Source: Duganella sp. CF517
GTDB lineage: Bacteria > Pseudomonadota > Gammaproteobacteria > Burkholderiales > Burkholderiaceae_D
DNA: 64,000 nucleotides
Direction: 5' to 3'
Assembly (NCBI RefSeq): GCF_900110275.1
Contig: NZ_FODC01000001.1
Location: 1,093,198 to 1,157,197, forward strand
Part shown: positions 26,242 to 35,556 of the stretch, in pieces
How the letters are laid out: the number at the start of each line of letters is the position of its first letter
Position numbering within the stretch: the first letter of the stretch is position 1
Position numbers and translations under genes: made by a program
Notes under the pieces: generated by a model
Databases searched by the model: none
What the model saw: only the letters and a program-made list of their open reading frames with translations
What the model was told of the DNA's origin: nothing

Positions 26242-28770
26242 TCAGAAGCGGTACATCGCCGAGAACTGCCACTGGCGGCCGAACAACGGACGGCCGATGA
26301 CGACGTTGTCGCCGTTGGTGCCGTGGACGTTCCCTTCGGTCAGGCCCAGTTCGTTGGCCAGGTTGTTGCCCGTCAGCCGGAACTCGAGCTGGCTGCCCAC
26401 CGTCAGGATCACGCCCGCGTCCACCGTGTGGTAACTCGGCAGCACTTGCAGGTTTTGCTGGTCCGAGAAGCGCGCGCCGACCTGCGTGTAGGTGCCGTAC
26501 AGGCGCAGCGAGGCGTCCTCGAACGGGATGTTGTAGCTTGGCGTCACGCGGAACTGGCTTTTCGGCTGGCGGATCAGCGTGTTGCCGCTGATGCCGGGAT
26601 AGGCGACCGGGTCGTAGTTGTAATACTCCGACTTTTGCACATTGCCCGTCATCGCCAGCTGGAAGTTGCGCAACGGGCGCAACGCCAGTTCGTACTCGAT
26701 GCCGCGCGCCTTGGTGTTGCCGGTCGTGTTGCCGACCACGCCGTTGACCGTGGTCTGACTGAGGAAGTAATTGGCGAAGTCGTTCTTGAACAAGGTGACG
26801 TACGCGCTGTAGTACGGGGTGGCGGTCTTGAAGCCGACCTCGAACTGGCGCACGTGGGTCACCGGCGGCGGCGCGGCCGGATCGGTGCCGCGCAGTTGCG
26901 CCGAGTCCGGCGTGGCGCCGCCATAGCTCTCGTTGGCGAACACGCTCATGTCACGGCCGAGCTTGTACATGCCGCCGAACTGGAACGCGCGCACGTTGAA
27001 GGTGTCGTTGTAGGACTTGGTCGAGGTGCTCGCGGCCGAGAAATCGCGCATGCCGGCGTTGTAGACGTTGAGCGCGTTGGTGCCGAGCGTGGTGACGCCG
27101 GCGGTCTTGATGGCCGCGTCGAGACGGGTGTGCTCAAGGCGCGCGCCGAAGTTGACGGTGGCCTTGTCATTGACCGCCCACTCGTCGTGGACGAAGCCGG
27201 CGACCACGTCGGAACTGCCGTTGACGGTGATCAGCTGGCCCGGACCGCTGAAGTAGCCGCCGCTGCTCAACACCGCGCCGTTGTCGAGCGTGAGGTTGAT
27301 CGGGCGGCCCTGGTGCGCCACTTCCTGCAGGAACAGGTTGCCGCTGTTGTAGCGGTTGAAGTTGGAAAAACTGGAGAAGTAGACGCCGGCGGTCACCGTG
27401 TGGCGGGCCGCGACTTCCTTGGTGGCCTGGAACTGGTTGGAGAACGAGTGGAAATCGTGGTTACCGATCTGCATCGAGTTCTGGATCACCTGCTGGTTCG
27501 GGTCGACCGCCAGGCCGCTGTCGACATAGGTGGCCAAGCCGGACGTGGCCAGCTTGCCGCCGGCGGCCGCCACCACCGTCGGCTTGGCGTTGGTGGCGGC
27601 GATCTGGCTGCGGATGAAGTCGGCCATGGTCACCGGCACGTTGCCGGCCACCACCGCGATGATCGGCGAGTTGGCGTCGAGGTAGCTGGCCTTGTCGCTG
27701 AGGGCCCAGCCGTTGACCTTCTGGTTGAAGTCGAAGCCGACCAGCGTCGCCTTCAGGCCACGTCCGCGTTCGAGGTCGTCGGTCATGCCGCCGGGCGGCG
27801 CGATCTGGCGGATCAGGTTGCTCTGGAAGGTGGCGGTGCGCGGATCGAAGCCCGGATAGGGGCTGATCTTATGCGTCACCGGGTCCTGGTAGACCGGCAC
27901 GCCGGTGAAGGCGGAGTCGTTCTCGTCGGTGCTGCGCACGTAGACGGTCAGGCTGCCATCCTGCAACTTGCGGGTCAACGTGGCGCTGGCCTGGCCGCCG
28001 ACGACGGCCGGGAAGCCGGAGTCGCGCACGCCGTGGCTGGTCTGGTAGTAGCCGCCCAGCGTGCCGTACCAGCCGTCGGCGATCTTGCCGCCGTAGTAGA
28101 AATCGGCGCGGCGGGTGTCGCCGGTGCCGACCGTGGCGCGGATGCTGCCCTCGGGCTGGTCGCCGCCGGTCTTCAGGATCCAGTCCATGGTGGCGCCGAA
28201 CTGCCCGTTCGACAACAGCGGGCTGGGACCGCCGCGCAGCACTTCGACGCGCTCGATGGTGTCGTCGCGACGGAACAGGCCGTCATTGGTGAGCAGCGAG
28301 GCCTTGGGGAAGATCGGCGCGCCGTTGACCGACATCGTGATGTACGGCATCGACCCGGACGACGGAAAGCCGCGGATCTGCACGTTGGCGCCGGAAGCGC
28401 CGGCGGTCGATTCGACATAAATGCCGGGAACGATCTTGAGCAGGTCGGCGGTGCCGGTGGTGTTGGCCTGCTTGATCTGTTCCTCGTTGGCGGTGGTGAT
28501 CGAGAAGGCGGTGTCGAGCTTGCGCTTGGCGCCGCCGCCGGCCACGCCGGTGACCACCACCTGCTGCACCTCCGATTTGACGGCGGCTTCCTGCGCGCTG
28601 GGTGGCCGGGATGCGGGCGGGACGTGGGATGGCGGTTGAATCGGTGCCGAAGACTCTTGTTGTGCCGCCGCCGGCTCTACGGCGGCGCTTTGCTGTGCGT
28701 GGGCCTGCGCGGCCAAGGTCTGGATGGCCAGCATGATCGACGACAGCAAAAACTTGTTGGTGTTGGTCAT
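26242..28770 (-). CDS. TonB-dependent outer-membrane receptor
   Basis: 842 residues: a signal peptide (about 1-26, ending AQAHAQ), a Pro/Ala-rich segment, a TonB-box-like stretch (QQVVVTG near 70), a plug domain (IVPGIYVESTAGASGANVQIRGFP) and a 22-strand barrel ending in YRF. Met at 28770 has GAGGAAG before it; the frame extends to 28812. Coupling with GH20 suggests a carbohydrate receptor for chito-oligosaccharides, though siderophore-like ligands cannot be excluded from the sequence. Confidence 0.92.
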   Translation of the reverse strand: MTNTNKFLLSSIMLAIQTLAAQAHAQQSAAVEPAAAQQESSAPIQPPSHVPPASRPPSAQEAAVKSEVQQVVVTGVAGGGAKRKLDTAFSITTANEEQIKQANTTGTADLLKIVPGIYVESTAGASGANVQIRGFPSSGSMPYITMSVNGAPIFPKASLLTNDGLFRRDDTIERVEVLRGGPSPLLSNGQFGATMDWILKTGGDQPEGSIRATVGTGDTRRADFYYGGKIADGWYGTLGGYYQTSHGVRDSGFPAVVGGQASATLTRKLQDGSLTVYVRSTDENDSAFTGVPVYQDPVTHKISPYPGFDPRTATFQSNLIRQIAPPGGMTDDLERGRGLKATLVGFDFNQKVNGWALSDKASYLDANSPIIAVVAGNVPVTMADFIRSQIAATNAKPTVVAAAGGKLATSGLATYVDSGLAVDPNQQVIQNSMQIGNHDFHSFSNQFQATKEVAARHTVTAGVYFSSFSNFNRYNSGNLFLQEVAHQGRPINLTLDNGAVLSSGGYFSGPGQLITVNGSSDVVAGFVHDEWAVNDKATVNFGARLEHTRLDAAIKTAGVTTLGTNALNVYNAGMRDFSAASTSTKSYNDTFNVRAFQFGGMYKLGRDMSVFANESYGGATPDSAQLRGTDPAAPPPVTHVRQFEVGFKTATPYYSAYVTLFKNDFANYFLSQTTVNGVVGNTTGNTKARGIEYELALRPLRNFQLAMTGNVQKSEYYNYDPVAYPGISGNTLIRQPKSQFRVTPSYNIPFEDASLRLYGTYTQVGARFSDQQNLQVLPSYHTVDAGVILTVGSQLEFRLTGNNLANELGLTEGNVHGTNGDNVVIGRPLFGRQWQFSAMYRF

Positions 28771-28942
28771 TTGCTTCCTCTGGATTTCGGCCGACTCGAC
28801 TAACCTGGCCAATTTGTTGTGGAGATCAAAGACTACTACAACTGGCCCGACTATTCCACTATTCCGTTTGTTATTCCGTAATTGTGTAGTGTTAACACAT
28901 CAACCATATTAAAGTGTTTTCCGGAACCATCGAAACGCGGCG

Positions 28943-28969
28943 CAAAAAAAAGCTCCCGCGCGGGGAGCC
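28943..28969 (-). terminator. Rho-independent terminator of leuA
   Basis: GCTCCC at 28952-28957 pairs with GGGAGC at 28963-28968. On the minus strand this stem is followed by eight T. It starts about 25 nt after the leuA stop and separates leuA from the TonB receptor gene. Confidence 0.9.
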
Positions 28970-28992
28970 TGATCACCAGGACGACGTTGTCG

Positions 28993-30540
28993 TCAGGGTT
29001 GCGGGTTGACGCGCTCTATCTTCGAGTGCAATTTGTTCAGCGCGGACAGGTATGCCTTGGCCGAGGCGACGATGATGTCCGGATCGGCGCCGACGCCGTT
29101 GACGATGCGCCCCTCCTTCGACAAGCGCATCGTCACCTCGCCCTGCGACTGCGTGCCGGTGCTGATGGCGTTGACCGAGAACAGCACCAGCTCGGCGCCG
29201 CTGCCGACTTCCGATTCGATGGCGTTGACGGTGGCGTCCACCGGGCCGTCGCCCTTGCCCTCCGAGGTGTGCTCTTCGCCGTCGATGAAGAACACCACCC
29301 TGGCGTTCGGCGTCTCGCCGGTGTTCGATTGCTGCGACAGCGACGAGAATCGATAGAACTCGCTTTCCTGCGACTGCTGCTCGTCCGAGACCAGCGCCAG
29401 GATATCCTCGTCGAAGATGTCGGACTTGCGGTCGGCCAGCTCCTTGAAGCGGATGAAGGCGGCGTTGACCTCCGCTTCCGATTCCAGGTCGATGCCCAGC
29501 TCCTGCAAGCGCTGCTTGAAGGCGTTGCGGCCGGACAGTTTGCCCAGCACGATCTTGGTGGCGGCCCAGCCGACATCCTCGGCGCGCATGATCTCGTAGG
29601 TCTCGCGCGACTTGAGCATGCCGTCCTGGTGGATGCCGGAGGCGTGCGCGAAGGCGTTGGCGCCCACCACGGCCTTGTTGGGCTGCACCGCGAAGCCGGT
29701 GATCTGCGACACCATCTTCGACGCCGCCACGATCTGCGTGGTGTCGATGCCGCATTCCAGGTTGTAGTAGCCGCCGCGCGTGCGCAGCGCCATCACCACC
29801 TCCTCCAGCGCGGTATTGCCGGCGCGCTCACCGAGGCCGTTGATGGTGCATTCGATCTGGCGCGCGCCGCCGATCATCACGCCGGCCAGCGAGTTGGCCA
29901 CCGCCAGCCCCAGGTCGTTGTGGCAGTGGACCGACCACACGGCCTTGTCGGAATTGGGGATGCGCTCGCGCAGGCGGCGGATGGTTTCGCCGAATATCTC
30001 CGGCACCGCGTAGCCGACGGTGTCGGGGAAGTTGATCGTGGTCGCGCCTTCGGCGATCACGCCTTCGAGCACGCGGCACAGGAAATCCTCGTCCGAGCGG
30101 CTGCCGTCCTCCGGGCTGAATTCGATATCGTCGGTGTGCTGGCGGGCGAAGCGCACCGCGCTCCTGGCCTGCTCGAGCACCTGTTCCGGCAGCATGCGCA
30201 GCTTCATCTCCATGTGCAGATTGGAGGTGGCGATAAAGGTGTGGATGCGTTTGCGCTCGGCCGGCGCGAGCGCCTCGGCGGCGCGGGCGATATCGCGGTC
30301 GTTGGCGCGCGAGAGCGAACAGATGGTCGATTCGCGCACCACCGAGGCGATCGCCTTGATCGATTCGAAGTCGCCCTGCGAGGCGGCCGCGAAGCCGGCT
30401 TCGATGACGTCGACCCGCAGGCGCTCGAGCTGCTTGGCGATGCGGACCTTTTCGTCCCGGGTCATCGAGGCGCCGGGCGATTGCTCGCCGTCGCGCAGGG
30501 TGGTGTCGAAGATGATCAGGCGGTTGGATGAGTTGTTCAT
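28993..30540 (-). CDS. leuA: 2-isopropylmalate synthase
   Basis: 515 residues. Condenses acetyl-CoA and 2-ketoisovalerate, the first step of leucine synthesis. The HMGL-type barrel has [11 protein letters not shown] near 10-20 and the metal-binding [13 protein letters not shown] near 200. The C-terminal regulatory domain (about 390-510), the site of leucine feedback in the family, is complete. It is 70 nt downstream of pssA, the usual Burkholderiales pairing. Confidence 0.97.
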   Translation of the reverse strand: MNNSSNRLIIFDTTLRDGEQSPGASMTRDEKVRIAKQLERLRVDVIEAGFAAASQGDFESIKAIASVVRESTICSLSRANDRDIARAAEALAPAERKRIHTFIATSNLHMEMKLRMLPEQVLEQARSAVRFARQHTDDIEFSPEDGSRSDEDFLCRVLEGVIAEGATTINFPDTVGYAVPEIFGETIRRLRERIPNSDKAVWSVHCHNDLGLAVANSLAGVMIGGARQIECTINGLGERAGNTALEEVVMALRTRGGYYNLECGIDTTQIVAASKMVSQITGFAVQPNKAVVGANAFAHASGIHQDGMLKSRETYEIMRAEDVGWAATKIVLGKLSGRNAFKQRLQELGIDLESEAEVNAAFIRFKELADRKSDIFDEDILALVSDEQQSQESEFYRFSSLSQQSNTGETPNARVVFFIDGEEHTSEGKGDGPVDATVNAIESEVGSGAELVLFSVNAISTGTQSQGEVTMRLSKEGRIVNGVGADPDIIVASAKAYLSALNKLHSKIERVNPQP

Positions 30541-30610
30541 ATTAGCTCCGTTGCTGTGGCTGCGTTGCTTGAAAATGCTCAGGGCCTACCGCCCATGTGT
30601 GGGGTACCGG

Positions 30611-31483
30611 TTAGCGGCGCTCGCTCGGGTCGTCGCTTTCGATCTCGGTCTGGATCAGGCTGACCGGCTTGCCCTTCGCAAGGCGCCACACCAGCACCGC
30701 GTAGCCGGACAGGCCATACGCGATAAAGATCGGGAACAGCACCTTCGGCGGATCGATCGACACCAGCGCGAACACCAGCGCGATCAGGAACACGGCGATG
30801 AACGGCACCGACTTGCGGAAGTTGACGTCCTTGAAGCTGTAGAACGGCACATTGGTCACCATCGACAGGCCGGCGAAAATGGCGATGCTCCACGAGATCC
30901 AGCGCAGGTCGCGGCCGGAGACTTCCTGGTCGACCATCAGCAGGATGAAGCCGGCCACCAGCGCGGCGGCCGACGGCGACGGCAAGCCCTGGAAGAAGCG
31001 CTTGTCGACCACCTCGATATTGGTGTTGAAGCGGGCCAGGCGCAGCGCGGCGCCGGCGCAGTAGACAAAGGCGGCGATCCAGCCCAATTTGCCCAGGCCG
31101 ACCAGCGACCATTCGTAGATCACCAGCGCCGGCGCGGCGCCGAAGGACACCATGTCCGACAGGCTGTCGTACTGGGCGCCGAATTCGCTCTGGGTGTTGG
31201 TCAGGCGGGCCACGCGGCCGTCAAGGCCGTCGAGCACCATGGCGATGAAGATCGCCCAGGCCGAATGTTCGAATTTCTGGTTCATCGCCATGACGATGGC
31301 GTAGAAGCCGCAGAACAGCGCGGCGGTGGTGAAGGCGTTGGGCAGCAGGTAAATCCCCCGATGACGCGGCTTGTCGAGGCCCTCGCCCCGGGCGCGGCGC
31401 GCAAACCGGCTGAAGCGCGACGTCTTGGGCAGTTTGGCTTGGGCGGCGACGTTTTTAGCGCGGCGGCGGGGAAAGTTCGGCAT
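30611..31483 (-). CDS. pssA: CDP-diacylglycerol--serine O-phosphatidyltransferase
   Basis: 290-residue integral membrane enzyme that makes phosphatidylserine. The CDP-alcohol phosphatidyltransferase motif DGLDGRVAR..G..YDSLSD is intact near residues 88-112 and is followed by several membrane helices. A basic N-terminus (about 1-35) precedes the first helix. It lies upstream of leuA. psd (decarboxylase), often next to it in Burkholderiales, is not in the window. Confidence 0.95.
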   Translation of the reverse strand: MPNFPRRRAKNVAAQAKLPKTSRFSRFARRARGEGLDKPRHRGIYLLPNAFTTAALFCGFYAIVMAMNQKFEHSAWAIFIAMVLDGLDGRVARLTNTQSEFGAQYDSLSDMVSFGAAPALVIYEWSLVGLGKLGWIAAFVYCAGAALRLARFNTNIEVVDKRFFQGLPSPSAAALVAGFILLMVDQEVSGRDLRWISWSIAIFAGLSMVTNVPFYSFKDVNFRKSVPFIAVFLIALVFALVSIDPPKVLFPIFIAYGLSGYAVLVWRLAKGKPVSLIQTEIESDDPSERR

Positions 31484-31541
31484 AGGGTTCCATTCTCATT
31501 ATGTGGTCTTGCTGCGCCATCATTATAGAGGAGCCGACAAT

Positions 31542-31572
31542 AAAAAAGGGGGATGGCGCCCCATCCCCCTAT
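31542..31572 (-). terminator. Rho-independent terminator after SIMPL gene 1
   Basis: A 10-bp stem (31547-31556 with 31561-31570, 4-nt loop) whose minus-strand transcript ends in TTTTTT. It begins 16 nt after the stop of the SIMPL gene at 31588. Confidence 0.9.
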
Positions 31573-31587
31573 TCTGCACAAGTTTGC

Positions 31588-32358
31588 CTATTTGAAGCGC
31601 ACTTTGCCGACGAGCTGCATTTGCAAGGTGGTTTCGCCGGGTTCGAAACTGGGTTCGGCCACCGCCGGTTCGCCCCTGCGCGGGCTCGGCGCCGCGACAT
31701 TGCGGGCGTAGGCGATCACATTGCGGCCGCCGTAATTGCCGGAACCCTCGAAATCGACGGTGTCGAGCACGGCGTCGCCCACCTTGCGCCCCATCGCGGC
31801 GGCGATCGAATTGATCCGCTCGGTCAGGTTGGCATAGGTGGCGGCGATGCGCTGCTCGTCGAGCTTGCGGGTGGTCTCGGGCGCCAGGCCGAAGCGCACG
31901 CCGTTGAGCGCCAGCACGCTTTGCGCGGCGGCCACCGTTTTCGGCAGGATTGCCAGGTTGGTCGTGGTGGCCTGCAGCGACTGCCCCACGCGCCAGCCGG
32001 TCGGGACGCGCGGTTTGGACTGCCGGGCCGGCTGTCCGGCCGGCACCGGCGGCTCCTCCGGATACACCGGGTAGGTATAGTAGCCGTGGGTTTTGAGCTT
32101 GGCTTGCGGGTCTTCGCGCTTGACGATCTCGGTGCCCTGCCTCATCTTCTGATTGACCTTGGAGGCGGCCACGGCCTTGTCCTTGTCGACCTCTTCGATG
32201 CTGAAGGTGACGACCGCCTGGTCGTTGGCGTGCGTGACCTCGCCGGACGCCGGCACCACCACCAAGGTGCCGGTGGTGGGCAGGGAGTCCGGCGCGGCGT
32301 GCGCGGCCAGCGTGAAGACGGCGGCCACGGCGGCGGCGAGCGGTTTCAGGTGTGTCAT
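31588..32358 (-). CDS. SIMPL (YggE-like) domain periplasmic protein, copy 1
   Basis: 256 residues with a signal peptide (about 1-21) and one SIMPL/DUF541 domain (about 30-250), as in E. coli YggE, which has been linked to oxidative stress tolerance. It shares long stretches with its neighbour at 32426-33190 (SLPTTGTLVVVPA, GDAVLDTVDFEGSGNY, FEPGETTLQMQLVGKVRFK), so the pair is a tandem duplication. It has its own terminator. Confidence 0.85.
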   Translation of the reverse strand: MTHLKPLAAAVAAVFTLAAHAAPDSLPTTGTLVVVPASGEVTHANDQAVVTFSIEEVDKDKAVAASKVNQKMRQGTEIVKREDPQAKLKTHGYYTYPVYPEEPPVPAGQPARQSKPRVPTGWRVGQSLQATTTNLAILPKTVAAAQSVLALNGVRFGLAPETTRKLDEQRIAATYANLTERINSIAAAMGRKVGDAVLDTVDFEGSGNYGGRNVIAYARNVAAPSPRRGEPAVAEPSFEPGETTLQMQLVGKVRFK

Positions 32359-32425
32359 TGATCGATCTCCGAAGTTAATGGAAAAGCAAGCTCGACTTTA
32401 CCTGAAACAGTTCGCCGTCGCCGCT

Positions 32426-33190
32426 TTACTTGAAGCGCACCTTGCCGACCAGTTGCATCTGCAACGTGGTCTCGCCCGGCTCGAAACTCGGCTCGGCGAC
32501 TTCGGCGCTGTCGGCCATCTTGGCGCGCATCATCATCGGCGCCGGCGCGGCCTGGGCGCGCTCCTGCGCATAATTGCCCGAGCCTTCGAAGTCGACCGTG
32601 TCGAGCACGGCGTCGCCGACCTTGCGGCCCATGGCGTTGGCGATCGAGTTGATGCGCTCGTTCAGGTTCTTATAGGTGGCGGCGATGCGCTCGTCGTCGA
32701 GCTTTTTGGTCGTCTCCGGGGTCAGGCCGAACTGCAGGCCGTTCAGGGTCAGCACCTTCTGCGCGGCGGCCACGGTTTTCGGCAACTTGTCGAGGTTAGT
32801 GGTGGTCACTTCCAGGTACTGGCCCACGCGCCAGGCGGTCGGCACGCGCTGCTTCGGCATCTGGCCGTTCGGCAGCGGACGGTCTTCCGGATACACTGGA
32901 TAGGTATAGTAGCCCTGCGTTTTCAGCTTGGCCTGCGGATCGGCCGCCTTGACGATGTCGAGGCCCTGCTTCATCTTCTGGTTGACGCGCGAGGCGGCGG
33001 CGGCCTTGTCCTTGTCCTGCTCTTCGATCGCCAGGGTGGCAATGACCTGATCGTTGGCGTGTTTGACTTCGCCGAAGGCCGGCACCACCACCAAGGTGCC
33101 GGTGGTCGGCAGCGAATCGGCCGGCGCGGCGTGGGCCGCGAGCGCGAAGGAGACGGCGGCGGCGGCGGCGATATTTTTCATTACGGTCAT
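32426..33190 (-). CDS. SIMPL (YggE-like) domain periplasmic protein, copy 2
   Basis: 254 residues, a signal peptide (about 1-22) and a SIMPL domain, paralogous to copy 1, with near-identical ends. The start at 33190 has TTGGAG 6 nt upstream; the TTG of that site is in frame and would give a slightly longer form to 33202. It lies 67 nt upstream of copy 1 and is probably co-transcribed with it. Role inferred only as envelope stress-related, from the family. Confidence 0.85.
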   Translation of the reverse strand: MTVMKNIAAAAAVSFALAAHAAPADSLPTTGTLVVVPAFGEVKHANDQVIATLAIEEQDKDKAAAASRVNQKMKQGLDIVKAADPQAKLKTQGYYTYPVYPEDRPLPNGQMPKQRVPTAWRVGQYLEVTTTNLDKLPKTVAAAQKVLTLNGLQFGLTPETTKKLDDERIAATYKNLNERINSIANAMGRKVGDAVLDTVDFEGSGNYAQERAQAAPAPMMMRAKMADSAEVAEPSFEPGETTLQMQLVGKVRFK

Positions 33191-33339
33191 TGCGGACTCC
33201 AAGTTGAGATTACGACAAGGCGAACTTTACCCGAAATTACACGTCGCACTTGTAAGACATGGTGACTCTTTGTAACATTGCCACGCAACTAACTGGGTGT
33301 GCTAGAGTTGTTCCGGAAATGACAACATGGAGAAACCCA

Positions 33340-33852
33340 ATGCTGGCGGCAAGGAATTGGATCACGTTAGGTAGCGCGCGCCTGCCGCGCCATCCGGTTG
33401 CGCGGGGATTGAGTCTTTCTCTCGTCAGCGTGCTCCTTACGTCCATCGCGGCGGGAATTCTTTTCCTGACATTTCCTAAAGCCGTATTGGGTGGTGCGGC
33501 CGCGCTGGAGTTGATCGGCAAACCAGGCTGGTACATTTTCCTCTCCGCCGTCGTGTTGGCGCCTTTATTCGAGACCATCGTCGGTCAGCTCTTGCCGATC
33601 GAATTGGCGCGTCGCGTTGGCGCGAGCGATCAGATGCGCATCATTATCAGCGCGACGCTATTTGGCCTCGGGCATTTCTACAGCGGCGGCATCGCCAGTG
33701 CCGTTGCGACCTTCCTCGGCGGAGGAGTTTTCGCCTACGCCTATGTTTCGGTGCGCGAGCGTGGCGTCGGCGCGAGCTACATGGCCGCAGTCAGCGCCCA
33801 TGCGGGGCACAACGCCCTGCTCCTTCACGTCGTGGTCCCATTGTTTTCATAA
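33340..33852 (+). CDS. CPBP-like intramembrane protein with degenerate active site
   Basis: 170 residues with four to five membrane helices. It resembles the CPBP/Abi family of intramembrane proteases: motif 2 (FGLGH near 106-110) and the late SAHAGHN are present. Motif 1, normally EExxxR, reads ETIVGQ (near 70-75), so the second Glu and the Arg are lost, and activity is doubtful. GGAGA at 33329-33333 supports the start at 33340; Met codons at 33259 and 33319 are alternatives. It lies 10 nt before the Lgt-like gene, probably in one transcript. Confidence 0.65.
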   Translation: MLAARNWITLGSARLPRHPVARGLSLSLVSVLLTSIAAGILFLTFPKAVLGGAAALELIGKPGWYIFLSAVVLAPLFETIVGQLLPIELARRVGASDQMRIIISATLFGLGHFYSGGIASAVATFLGGGVFAYAYVSVRERGVGASYMAAVSAHAGHNALLLHVVVPLFS

Positions 33853-33862
33853 CAGGACAAAC

Positions 33863-34756
33863 ATGTCATACCCGTATTTAAGCGACGTTGTGAGGGATGT
33901 CACCGGCTACAACGTGCCGCTGCCGCTAGCCACGTTCGGCCTGTTCGTGGCACTCGGCGCGCTGGTCGCCGGCGCCTGCTTCCGCACGGAATTGCAGCGC
34001 CTCTACCAGGCGGGCCGGATCGGACCGGCGCAACGGCGCGGCGTGCCCGTGCCGCCGCAGGAAGTGGTCAGCGACTTCATGGTGGTGGTGCTGATCGCCG
34101 GCGTGGTCGGGGCGCGGCTGTTCCACATCCTGGAGCACACGGGCCAGTTCATGGCCGATCCGATGAGCATGATCTTTACGCGCTCGGGGCTGAGTATTTT
34201 CGGCGGGCTGATCGCCGGCACCCTGGCCGGCATGCTCTGCGTGCGGCGCTGGCGCCTGCCGGTACGTCCGCTGCTCGACGCGGCCGCGCCCGCCATGATG
34301 ATCGGCTATGCGGTCGGGCGCATCGGCTGCCAGGTGTCGGGCGACGGCGACTGGGGCACGGCAGCCAACATGGCGCTCAAGCCGGACTGGCTGCCGGCGT
34401 GGTTCTGGGCGCAAACCTACGACAACAACATCTTCGGCGAAGTGATCGCCGCGCCCGGCGTCTATCCGGCGCCGATCTACGAGACGGCGATGGCGACGGT
34501 GTGCTTCCTGATGTTGTGGGCGCTGCGCCGGCATCCTTTCCGCACCGGTTGGCTGTTTTCGGTGTATCTGATACTGGCGGGCGTGGAGCGCTTGCTGATC
34601 GAACAGATCCGCGTCAATCCGGTGTTCGATGTGCTTGGCATGCGGGCCACGCAGGCCGAGATGATCGCCGTCGTGCTGATCGTGCTGGGAGTGGCGGGCG
34701 CGCTGCTGCTCGGCCAGCGCCAAGCCGCCGACGGCAAACTACTCAATCCCGGCTAA
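33863..34756 (+). CDS. Lgt-like prolipoprotein diacylglyceryl transferase paralogue
   Basis: 297-residue multi-pass inner-membrane protein of the Lgt family. Lgt moves diacylglyceryl from phosphatidylglycerol to the lipobox Cys. The GRIG of the signature (near 151-154) and the RLLIEQIR stretch (Arg and Glu near the C-terminus) are kept. The conserved His of the SFHGG motif is replaced by Phe (SIFGG, near 113), and NFINGE after GRIG is replaced by CQVSGD. It is therefore probably not the housekeeping Lgt. Met at 33863 follows an AGGACAA site. Confidence 0.75.
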   Translation: MSYPYLSDVVRDVTGYNVPLPLATFGLFVALGALVAGACFRTELQRLYQAGRIGPAQRRGVPVPPQEVVSDFMVVVLIAGVVGARLFHILEHTGQFMADPMSMIFTRSGLSIFGGLIAGTLAGMLCVRRWRLPVRPLLDAAAPAMMIGYAVGRIGCQVSGDGDWGTAANMALKPDWLPAWFWAQTYDNNIFGEVIAAPGVYPAPIYETAMATVCFLMLWALRRHPFRTGWLFSVYLILAGVERLLIEQIRVNPVFDVLGMRATQAEMIAVVLIVLGVAGALLLGQRQAADGKLLNPG

Positions 34757-34771
34757 GAGAGGACGACCGAC

Positions 34772-35287
34772 ATGTGGTTTAGCCACCCCAAGCCTTTTAT
34801 CAACAGAGCGGTCGCCATGCAAATGGCCGAACAGAAAAAACTGCCGCCCCCGGACACAACGACGATCACGATCGAGCATGAGGACGTGACCGTTCCCGCG
34901 TTGAGTCAGCAAGCAGACGCGGCGGTTAGCGACGCCGCGCCGATCCGCATCAACGTCACGCTGCAGCTGCGTGAATATCTTGATTTCCGGTGGGCGAGTA
35001 ACCGGTCGAACAAAAAAACGAGGCGCCTATCCGATACGGTGGCCGGCGCGCTGTGGTACTACCTGCGCGTGCGCCATGCGGCCGCGAGCGCCATCGACAT
35101 CGATGAGCAACAGATCAAACGAACCGGCGCCAGCGGCACCTCGGTCTGGAGCTGGCGCGACGTGCGCGAGGTCCGCCCCTACCCCACCGGCTATTTGATG
35201 CGCCTGGCGGACACCGCGATGCCCATCCCCTATCGCCTGTTGAGCGTCGATCAGCGCGCCCGCTTCAGGGTGATGATTCAGAAGTAA
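34772..35287 (+). CDS. YcxB-like C-terminal domain protein
   Basis: 171 residues. The N-terminal half is low-complexity and charged. The second half (about 95-170) resembles the YcxB-like C-terminal domain, with the pattern WSWRDVREVRPYPTGYLMRL and then a short beta segment (AMPIPYRLL). One hydrophobic patch (ALWYYLRV near 91) may be a remnant membrane segment. It follows the Lgt-like gene by 15 nt and precedes a small membrane protein by 2 nt. Function unknown. Confidence 0.6.
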   Translation: MWFSHPKPFINRAVAMQMAEQKKLPPPDTTTITIEHEDVTVPALSQQADAAVSDAAPIRINVTLQLREYLDFRWASNRSNKKTRRLSDTVAGALWYYLRVRHAAASAIDIDEQQIKRTGASGTSVWSWRDVREVRPYPTGYLMRLADTAMPIPYRLLSVDQRARFRVMIQK

Positions 35288-35289
35288 AC

Positions 35290-35556
35290 ATGGCACTCGA
35301 TTTCATAGGCTTCGCGGGCGACGTGCTGGTCCGAATCGTCATCGAAGTGTTTTGTTACGGCACCGGCCGCGTCGTCATTCCGGTGCTGTCGCTGGGCGCC
35401 GCGCGCGTCGACAAATGGAACGCGCGTCGATACGTCACGGCATACAAATTGTGGTGGCGCGAGGACGGGCAACTGGTGTTCAGCGGCGAGACGGCCGCAT
35501 TCATCGGCTTCGTGTTTTGGATCGCGGTCATCGTCGCGCTAAATGTAATCGTGTGA
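35290..35556 (+). CDS. Small membrane protein, unknown
   Basis: 88 residues with two hydrophobic segments (about 5-35 and 68-87) around a basic middle part (ARVDKWNARRYVTAYKLWWR). It starts 2 nt after the YcxB-like stop, so it is likely coupled to it. I do not recognise the family. Confidence 0.6.
   Translation: MALDFIGFAGDVLVRIVIEVFCYGTGRVVIPVLSLGAARVDKWNARRYVTAYKLWWREDGQLVFSGETAAFIGFVFWIAVIVALNVIV

Noticed and set aside
26323..28803. 826-residue plus-strand ORF opposite the TonB receptor
   Set aside because: Mirror frame of a well-supported receptor; no recognisable domain.
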